A DNA stretch of 5,705 bases from Pseudomonadota bacterium (GTDB lineage: Bacteria; Pseudomonadota; Alphaproteobacteria; Acetobacterales; Acetobacteraceae): NCBI GenBank assembly GCA_021779655.1, contig JAJYAF010000162.1, forward strand, positions 1 to 5,705, written 5' to 3'. Position numbers and translations under genes: made by a program. The notes below the pieces were generated by a model. The model had not been told where the DNA came from, ran no database searches, and was given only the letters and a program-made list of their open reading frames with translations. Positions 1-4,105 of this stretch are shown here, piece after piece (the first letter of the stretch is position 1; each line of letters opens with the position of its first letter).

Positions 1-78
1 GCTATCTAAGCAATAGATAAGCAGCGGATGAACATCGTTAAATGAACCTACACGGATAAAACAAACGGAGGTAATTAC
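1..78 (+). promoter_or_regulatory. Leader of the MaoC gene pair with strong ribosome binding site
   Basis: A near-consensus Shine-Dalgarno sequence, CGGAGGT at 66-72, sits six bases before the ATG at 79 and fixes that start. The stretch before it is clearly more AT-rich than the gene that follows, as expected of a promoter or leader. Bases 1-22 form an imperfect dyad (GCTATCTA then TAGATAAGC) that could be an operator or the tail of an upstream element, but the window edge cuts off its context. I cannot point to a convincing -35/-10 pair. Confidence 0.55.
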
Positions 79-531
79 ATGGCCCTTATATCCGACGCAG
101 CCCGCAAAATGATCGGCGCTTCCGATCCCCCCATCCGGGTTGAGATAACGCGCCGGGACATCATGAAATATTCGGTTGCCACGGAACAGCGGCAGGAAAA
201 GTTTCTGAAGGGAGACGAGGCTCCGCCGATGTTTTTGTTCGGGGCATTGCGCGCCATCGTACCGATCGACGCGCTCGGACCGGACGGCATTCCCGGCTCG
301 TCATTGACACCGGATCTGCCGTTGAAGCGGTTCATGGCCGGCGGAACGAAAACCCGCTATTTTCGTCCGGTCCGCCCGGGTGACGTTCTCGTGGCGAACC
401 GCAGCCTGATCGACCTTTATGAAAAGCGCGGATCGCAGGGCGATCTGATTTTTCTGGTCTACAAACTCACCGTGACGACCGAATCGGGCGAGCAGGTCGC
501 CGAAGAAACCCAGACAAGAATTGCGCGCTGA
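79..531 (+). CDS. MaoC-family dehydratase, FAS1-like N-terminal hot-dog subunit
   Basis: A 150-aa single hot-dog protein of the MaoC N-terminal/FAS1-like dehydratase type. Visible family features are an I-x-KYSxAT segment (residues 28-35), APPMFLFGA (48-56), the block RFMAGGTKTRYFRPVRPGDV (84-103), and the closing strand pair EKRGSQGDLIFLVYKLTVTT followed by GEQVAEETQTRIAR. Proteins of this length usually work as the partner of a second small hot-dog protein, together forming an (R)-type enoyl-CoA hydratase / 3-hydroxyacyl-CoA dehydratase in the cytoplasm. The next gene, 12 bases downstream, is such a partner. No hydratase-2 signature (D-x-N-P-x-H) is visible here, so this subunit probably binds substrate while the partner supplies catalysis; that division is inferred from known heteromeric MaoC enzymes. 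The substrate cannot be read from sequence. The start is set by the strong GGAGG ahead of it. Confidence 0.88.
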   Translation: MALISDAARKMIGASDPPIRVEITRRDIMKYSVATEQRQEKFLKGDEAPPMFLFGALRAIVPIDALGPDGIPGSSLTPDLPLKRFMAGGTKTRYFRPVRPGDVLVANRSLIDLYEKRGSQGDLIFLVYKLTVTTESGEQVAEETQTRIAR

Positions 532-543
532 AGGATTTTCCAC

Positions 544-957
544 ATGACCAATATGAGCGAATTCAAGGTTGGCGCTGCACTCCCGGAACGCCGGCATACG
601 CCCACCAATGTTTCATTGTTCCTCTACAACGCCGCCATATGGAATGCGCACCGCATCCATTACGATGAACTTTACGCAACCCAGGTGGAGAAGCATCCGG
701 GCGTCGTGGTGGACGGTCCCTTGCAGGGCGACTGGCTGACCCAGGCCGTTTTGAACTGGATCGGAGATCGCGGCAATATAGTCGAGTTCGAGTATTCGAA
801 CCGCCGCGCCTGCTATATCGGAGACACCATGATCTCGGGCGGCAAGATCGAAGCCGTGCGTCCCGAGGAAGGCGAGATCGAGGTTTCGCTGTTCGTCAAA
901 ACCGAGAAAGGCGACGTCACGGCCCCGGGCCGGGCGGTAATTCGGCTCAAGCGCTGA
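544..957 (+). CDS. MaoC-like acyl dehydratase, catalytic hot-dog partner subunit
   Basis: A 137-aa hot-dog protein translated from the same message as the preceding dehydratase. The gap is 12 bases, and AAGGA, beginning in the upstream stop codon, serves as its ribosome binding site. The active-site helix region reads WNAHRIHYDELYA (residues 33-45), which lies where (R)-hydratases carry S-G-D-x-N-P-L-H-x-D. His39 and Asp41 are kept, but the catalytic Asp position is Asn34 and the Asn position is His36. This N-x-HRIHYD variant is, from memory, usual in the mesaconyl-CoA-hydratase-like branch. Other features are VVVDGPLQGDWL (54-65) and the strand FEYSNRRACYIGDTM (82-96). The likely reaction is reversible hydration of a trans-enoyl-CoA in a heteromer with the 79-531 product. 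An in-frame ATG at codon 4 is a possible alternative start. The gene ends just before a strong hairpin. Confidence 0.87.
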   Translation: MTNMSEFKVGAALPERRHTPTNVSLFLYNAAIWNAHRIHYDELYATQVEKHPGVVVDGPLQGDWLTQAVLNWIGDRGNIVEFEYSNRRACYIGDTMISGGKIEAVRPEEGEIEVSLFVKTEKGDVTAPGRAVIRLKR

Positions 958-967
958 ACCGCGCGAT

Positions 968-1005
968 CGGTCCAGGTTGACGCGATCATGCGTCAACCTG
1001 AACCG
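968..1005. terminator. Strong hairpin between convergent genes
   Basis: The arms CAGGTTGACGC (973-983) and GCGTCAACCTG (990-1000) pair perfectly around a six-base loop. After one C/A mismatch, four more pairs (968-971 with 1002-1005) extend the stem, giving 15 pairs in all. It starts 11 bases after the stop of the second MaoC gene and lies between convergent genes, so it could end transcription from either side or protect the 3' end of the message. There is no T-run on either side, so it is not a textbook Rho-independent terminator. Confidence 0.5.
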
Positions 1006-1031
1006 TGAATCGCCCGCCAAGATATTGGTTT

Positions 1032-1058
1032 TGGAGCGTGATTAACCATCACGCTCTA
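1032..1058. repeat. Short palindrome containing the stop codon of the acyl-CoA dehydrogenase
   Basis: GAGCGTGAT (1034-1042) and ATCACGCTC (1048-1056) form a perfect nine-pair stem around a five-base loop, extended by a G-T and a T-A pair. The minus-strand TAG stop (1056-1058) lies in the foot of the stem. The shape and the flank, TTTGGAGCGTGAT then ATCACGCTCTAG, recall the dispersed AGCATGAT/ATCATGCT palindromes that are common in Rhizobiales genomes, which is an inference from memory. It may act as a 3'-end hairpin for the dehydrogenase message; no T-run follows. Confidence 0.45.
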
Positions 1059-2213
1059 GTCACAAGGCAGGCCGAGTTCCCGCGCGATCGCCCGAAGCTG
1101 GATCTCCCAGCTACCCACCGTTACGGGCGCGACCATGGCATCGAGGGCCAGGCGCATCGCGGGCAGTTCCTCGGTAAGGCCCCAGCCGCCCGCCACATGC
1201 AGCGCGGTTTGCGTAACCCGCACCACCGCCTGGGTCGCCAGAAGCTTGGCCGTCGAAACGTCGAGAATCACTTCCCTGAGCGGCGCATCCGAATCGTAGC
1301 GCTGCGCGGCGTGGTAGACGAGATGGCGCGTCGCCTCGACATCCACATGCGCCTGCGCCAGCGAAAACGCGATGGACTGGTTGGCGCCGATGGGCCGGCC
1401 GAACTGATGCCGCGTGGTCGCGTATCCGCGCGCCCATGCAAGCGCCGTTTGCATATGGCCGAGCCAGCGCGCCGCGACCATCACACGCTCGCGGTTGAAC
1501 CCGGTCATGATCTCCTTGAACCCGGCATCGAGGCGCCGGCTCTCCGGCACCCGCACATTGTCGAACTGAACCCTGTAGGTGGGCGCTGGCCTGTTCACGT
1601 AAGTTTCGATCTGGGAACAGGTTATGCCGGGGCTGTTTCTGTCCACGGCGAAAAACTGCATGCCATGCCGGCCCTGGCTTTTATCGGTATGCGCGAGCGT
1701 GATAAGAACGTCGCAATCCCCGCCCAGGGTTATGAAGGATTTCAGCCCGTCCAGAATCCAGTCATCCCCGTCGCGCCTCGCCTGGGTGGAAACATTCTGT
1801 ATGTCGTTTCCCGCTTCCGGTTCGGTGATGGTAATGGCGACCATCAGGTTTCCGGCGATCATCTCGCGGGCGATATCCTGCTGTTCCGGCGAGCCGTAAT
1901 CGTAGAGAATCGAGCCCGCGACGTTCTGCACGACAATGGAGGCGGCAAGGTTCGGATTGACCTTGGAAGTCTCCTCCATGGCGATGGCTTCCTCATAGGA
2001 ACCAAGCTCGGAACCGCCGATGGATTCGGGCGCCGTTATGCCGATCAGCCCCGCACGGGCCGCCGCGACGAAAAACGCGCGGGGGAACTTCTTGTCACGA
2101 TCGGCATCGCGCCAGCGAGGGCCGATTTCCGCGGCGGCGAAGCGCGCGCACATGTCACGGAACTGAGCCCGATCCACGGTTTTCGAGGGCTGCCGTCCAT
2201 GGAGTCGATTCAT
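1056..2213 (-). CDS. Acyl-CoA dehydrogenase (FAD, ACAD family)
   Basis: A 385-aa cytoplasmic flavoenzyme of normal family length that introduces an alpha-beta double bond into an acyl-CoA and passes electrons to ETF. The N-terminal helical domain runs to about residue 120. The flavin/substrate signature ITEPEAGND is at 129-137 and WILDGLKSFIT at 152-162. The C-terminal domain carries TRHQFGRPI (267-275), the Arg/Phe-Gly pair contacting FAD of the neighbouring subunit, and AGGWGLTEELPAMR (341-354). The usual catalytic Glu in the IYEGT motif is missing: the aligned stretch is V-T-V-G-S with Val366. Glu242 in FNRERVMVAA (239-248) instead occupies the position used by isovaleryl-CoA and long-chain dehydrogenases, so the enzyme is probably active, perhaps on branched or long acyl chains. 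The ATG at 2213 follows GGGAAG in the leader. The substrate is not determinable here; convergent MaoC genes may supply the next step. Confidence 0.92.
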   Translation of the reverse strand: MNRLHGRQPSKTVDRAQFRDMCARFAAAEIGPRWRDADRDKKFPRAFFVAAARAGLIGITAPESIGGSELGSYEEAIAMEETSKVNPNLAASIVVQNVAGSILYDYGSPEQQDIAREMIAGNLMVAITITEPEAGNDIQNVSTQARRDGDDWILDGLKSFITLGGDCDVLITLAHTDKSQGRHGMQFFAVDRNSPGITCSQIETYVNRPAPTYRVQFDNVRVPESRRLDAGFKEIMTGFNRERVMVAARWLGHMQTALAWARGYATTRHQFGRPIGANQSIAFSLAQAHVDVEATRHLVYHAAQRYDSDAPLREVILDVSTAKLLATQAVVRVTQTALHVAGGWGLTEELPAMRLALDAMVAPVTVGSWEIQLRAIARELGLPCD

Positions 2214-2269
2214 TGCGTTCTTCCCACCCCGGTTCCCCAGGCAAAATTACCGTTCTCACGCGTCGGACC

Positions 2270-2298
2270 GGGTAGGTCATGTGAACTTGAAGTGTCAA
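2270..2298 (-). promoter_or_regulatory. Candidate promoter with MerR/SoxR-like dyad before the acyl-CoA dehydrogenase
   Basis: On the minus strand a perfect -35 box, TTGACA (2298-2293), is followed at once by the dyad TCAAGTTCACATGA (2290-2277), which has the symmetry TCA-n-GT-nn-AC-n-TGA. The dyad sits where MerR-family regulators bind, in the spacer after the -35 box. It shares 13 of 18 positions with the SoxR box of E. coli soxS (CCTCAAGTTAACTTGAGG). It lies about 60 bases before the dehydrogenase ATG, a sensible leader length. The -10 region is poor (CTACCC at 17 bases, ACCCGG at 19), so this remains a candidate. Confidence 0.35.
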
Positions 2299-2303
2299 CC
2301 CCG

Positions 2304-2351
2304 GCGTCTCGGGCAAGCGTCTCGGGGAAGCGTCTCGGGCAAGCGTCTCGG
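2304..2351. repeat. 13-bp tandem repeat, 3.7 copies
   Basis: The unit GCGTCTCGGGCAA is repeated head to tail: 2304-2316, 2317-2329 (C to G at unit position 11), 2330-2342, and a partial copy at 2343-2351. Read on the minus strand the array ends five bases before the TTGACA box of the candidate dehydrogenase promoter. It is therefore immediately upstream of the promoter, where changes in copy number could alter expression. Thirteen is not a multiple of three and I see no convincing gene across it. Confidence 0.9.
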
Positions 2352-2561
2352 TCCGAATTCCAGGTTGGGCGGATGATGGCCGTTCAGCTGAAGGCGCGGA
2401 AGATCCGGTTACCGCCGATTGTGGTTATTCTTGGCAACTGCCGGCCTTCTCAAAAACGGTCGCCCACCACACACAACCCGGAAGTGCCCAGCGACGTTCA
2501 GTGTCATTTTTGATTCCTGAGTTCATTTCATATACGATGTCTTCTGTGAATTATCGGCGTT

Positions 2562-2590
2562 TTGAGTTTAAGATTTCCCCGGAAACTCAA
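2562..2590 (-). terminator. Weak hairpin across the stop codon of the transglutaminase-like gene
   Basis: TTGAGTTT (2562-2569) and AAACTCAA (2583-2590) are perfect complements separated by 13 bases. The minus-strand TGA stop at 2587-2589 lies inside one arm. The stem is AT-rich and no T-run follows on the minus strand, so termination is only possible, not shown. Confidence 0.3.
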
Positions 2591-3111
2591 TGCGGACATT
2601 CTCGTAGGAAGGAAATCAAATCACATCGCCAGCGAGATATTTGCCATCGACCCCAGAGCGCATTGATCGCATCCTCTCTCCGCGTTTTGAAAACCATATC
2701 TGCTGTGTCCGTCCCGATTTCATATCGCGGGTCACCGGCCGCTATCGCCAACACCGGTGGCGCACCAAACTGATCCGCAGTGATGTCGATGATCCACCTT
2801 TCTGCTGTTACCCAAGCATGTCGGGAGACGCGCGCGCCCTCTGCTGCCTGCCCTGTAATGCGAAACCAGCCATGCTCGACTTGGGACCGAACAGCACATT
2901 CGCTCAGAACTTTCGCCAGGAAGGCGCTTGATCTGCCACAGGTCCCGCAAGACATAATCCGTGGAACGGCAACATTGAATTCCCGGCTCGTTTGCTCCTG
3001 CCAGGCCGGCCATATATTTTCCAGAAAACATCTCGCTGCCATTGCAGCATGAAAGAGGATGCCGGTTTTCTCCCCCGCTCGCGTGTCATTCATTCGCTCC
3101 TTACGCATCAT
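2587..3111 (-). CDS. Transglutaminase-like (papain-fold) protein of unknown function
   Basis: Up to 174 aa with no visible signal peptide or membrane segment. A Cys-His-Asp series typical of the transglutaminase-like superfamily can be read: SCGTCGRSSAFLAKVL (residues 54-69, nucleophile Cys58 or Cys55), RHAWV (97-101, His98) and WIIDITADQFG (106-116, Asp109), followed by a DPRYEIG segment (127-133). Spacing and motif order fit a catalytic triad, so it may be a cysteine peptidase, amidase or acyltransferase; the substrate is unknown. The start is uncertain. ATGs at 3111 and 3108 lack a ribosome binding site, while ATG 3093 (168-aa form) has AAGGAG only three bases ahead. It lies last in a group of minus-strand genes behind a secreted protein of unknown function. 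Base composition is lower in GC than the flanking metabolic genes, suggesting acquired DNA. Confidence 0.72.
   Translation of the reverse strand: MMRKERMNDTRAGEKTGILFHAAMAARCFLENIWPAWQEQTSREFNVAVPRIMSCGTCGRSSAFLAKVLSECAVRSQVEHGWFRITGQAAEGARVSRHAWVTAERWIIDITADQFGAPPVLAIAAGDPRYEIGTDTADMVFKTRREDAINALWGRWQISRWRCDLISFLRECPH
3097..3102 (-). promoter_or_regulatory. Ribosome binding site arguing for the internal start at 3093
   Basis: AAGGAG on the minus strand lies three bases before the in-frame ATG at 3091-3093, while nothing similar precedes the ATGs at 3111 and 3108. The spacing is shorter than usual, so it favours but does not prove the 168-aa form of the transglutaminase-like protein. Confidence 0.4.
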
Positions 3112-3138
3112 TTCGACGGGACAGCCACCGTTTGCCTC

Positions 3139-3351
3139 TCATGCTGGCGCCATGGGAGCAGGAGCGGAGTCAATCAGGAGGAAAACACCGGCAATCGCAA
3201 TTGCAATCCGCGGCCCCATCAAACCGCCGGACACTCCCCGGCAGCCGTGCAATGACGGGACGGGGGCGAAAACGGGCCGGCTGCTGTAGGGGGCGATACG
3301 TTCAATTCCCGCCGATCTCCTTACCATCTGGCTGGACCGGGAGCGGATCAT
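3139..3351 (-). CDS. Doubtful small ORF with one hydrophobic segment
   Basis: A possible 70-aa product. Its ATG overlaps the TGA of the upstream secreted-protein gene in an ATGA arrangement, which permits translational coupling, and it ends 27 bases before the earliest start of the next gene. The first 44 residues are Arg/Ser-rich and featureless. The rest, from Met45, reads like a signal peptide or single membrane helix: MGPRIAIAIAGVFLLI, then a Ser/Ala/Pro-rich tail. The IAIAIA run comes from three copies of ATTGCN. There is no ribosome binding site at the first ATG and only a distant GGGGAG before Met45. It may be a small membrane protein, the remnant signal peptide of a lost secreted protein, or not a gene at all. 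I recognise no family. Confidence 0.25.
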   Translation of the reverse strand: MIRSRSSQMVRRSAGIERIAPYSSRPVFAPVPSLHGCRGVSGGLMGPRIAIAIAGVFLLIDSAPAPMAPA

Positions 3352-3902
3352 GGAAGAATGCCAAGGGTCGCCAAGGCTGGCCGCATCATTGGGTCGACAG
3401 TTCCTTGAGATATACCCTGAGCTTTGAGCGCGGTGATAAGCTCGGCCTTTCCGCCACAGGCGCGCTCAACGCGGGTAATAAGATCCTTCGCCAGATCGCG
3501 AACGATTTGAGTCTGCTTGGAAGTAGGCGTCGTAAATGCCTCGTCCGGTTTCCATACATTCACACAAACATTGCGATGAATAAGGACGATACCCTTATAT
3601 CCGTATATTGGCACCATCACAGGCTTGTTCGGATTAGGCGCGTCAATAAACACCGAAGCGGGCCCAGCAACAAGCATATACGTACCCTCGGGCCGAACAG
3701 CCTGAGCATAAATCCAGAATGCAGTATGCGAAGGTTGGGGGCAGGAAGCGACCAGCCACGATGGCGCCTGAGCAAAGTCCATCTGTCCCGGAGACAAGAA
3801 AAGGTTCAAAATAGGCACAACAGCCCGTGTCTGGGCCCGCGTACTAACAGGTAAAGAAACGAGCGCTATTACGCACAAGCTCTTCAACAACTGCGCAAGC
3901 AT
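3348..3902 (-). CDS. Secreted protein of unknown function
   Basis: A 184-aa protein with a clear Sec signal peptide: MLAQLLKSLCVIALVSLPVS, then TRA before a probable signal peptidase I cut after Ala23. The mature part of about 161 residues has three cysteines (54, 113, 149), no further membrane helix, a hydrophobic beta-rich middle (about 60-116) and a more helical, charged C-terminal part (130-165). I recognise no family. The start is well supported: GAAGGA lies six bases before the ATG at 3902. It is first in a compact minus-strand group with a doubtful 70-aa ORF and a transglutaminase-like protein, and a functional link with the latter is possible but unproven. Base composition is strikingly lower in GC than the neighbours (hand count 24/60 for 3541-3600, against 40/60 in the oxidoreductase at 4681-4740), which points to horizontal origin. 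Confidence 0.75.
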   Translation of the reverse strand: MLAQLLKSLCVIALVSLPVSTRAQTRAVVPILNLFLSPGQMDFAQAPSWLVASCPQPSHTAFWIYAQAVRPEGTYMLVAGPASVFIDAPNPNKPVMVPIYGYKGIVLIHRNVCVNVWKPDEAFTTPTSKQTQIVRDLAKDLITRVERACGGKAELITALKAQGISQGTVDPMMRPALATLGILP

Positions 3903-4081
3903 TTACTGTCCTTCACCAGTGCATTCGATGGGCTCCGCCCGTTTATAGCGCGGCCACAGGAAACCCTTGCAGCTTCGAGGATTGTATCGCGTCCCGCAAG
4001 TTCCGGCGGTCTACTGCCTGCGCCTGGCGCAAAAGGATTACGATACGGGTCCACTTCAGTCACCCATGCCCGCCCGATCAC
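3884..4081 (-). pseudogene. Truncated N-terminus of an AAA-type ATPase
   Basis: A 65-codon frame opening at GTG 4081, or more plausibly at GTG 4054, which gives VDPYRNPFAPGAG. The block NPFAPGAGSRPPELAGRD (residues 15-32), followed by an I-L-E helix and GRSPSNALV (48-56), matches from memory the start of a family of predicted AAA (archaeal-type/AAA_16) ATPases. There, NPF-PGAG--PPELAGRD is followed by a GR--KS-L segment and then a GLRGVGKT Walker A motif. Here the frame departs from the family at about base 3914 and stops at 3884, before any Walker A. Everything downstream is missing and is replaced by the secreted-protein gene, whose ribosome binding site starts at the point where similarity ends. 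It is probably a relic left by deletion or insertion. The frame overlaps the secreted-protein start by 19 bases. Confidence 0.6.
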
Positions 4082-4100
4082 GCCATATGGCTTCGGGCGG
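4070..4100. terminator. Hairpin just after the oxidoreductase stop codon
   Basis: CCGCCCGA (4070-4077) and TCGGGCGG (4093-4100) are perfect complements, and the enclosed sequence contains a smaller palindrome, GCCATATGGC (4082-4091). It begins five bases past the TGA of the oxidoreductase (minus strand). It is likely a 3'-end hairpin of that transcript; no T-run follows, so Rho-independent termination is uncertain. It overlaps the beginning of the ATPase remnant's open frame. Confidence 0.45.
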
Positions 4101-4105
4101 CGCGT

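Larger units (their letters stand above)
2214..2586. other. 373-base intergenic region without a convincing gene
   Basis: This gap separates two minus-strand genes. It contains the dehydrogenase leader and candidate promoter, the 13-bp tandem repeat, and about 230 further bases (2352-2586) in which I find no recognisable gene. A minus-strand frame from an ATG at 2507 runs only 32 codons before a TAA. The part nearest the 2587-3111 gene is AT-rich. Confidence 0.6.

Noticed and set aside
2304..2351. Tandem repeat considered as a CRISPR array
   Set aside because: Units of 13 bp are contiguous with no spacers.
2296..2507. A minus-strand frame from ATG 2507 (begins MTLNVAGHF) with AGGAA ahead of it
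   Set aside because: It stops after 32 codons and continues only past a TAA into the tandem repeat; I recognise no family and there is no support beyond the weak ribosome binding site.
1005..2513. A 502-codon plus-strand open frame across the acyl-CoA dehydrogenase gene
   Set aside because: It is antisense to a gene with full family motifs; its product is Arg/His/Gly-rich without domains, a GC-rich shadow frame.
3042..3854. A 270-codon plus-strand open frame
   Set aside because: It runs opposite the secreted protein and the start of the transglutaminase-like gene, which have a signal peptide, motifs and ribosome binding sites; the plus-strand product has no recognisable feature.
2214..4105. 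Possible insertion sequence or integrase carrying the accessory segment
   Set aside because: No transposase or recombinase frame, no terminal inverted repeats at the edges, and no tRNA gene are visible.
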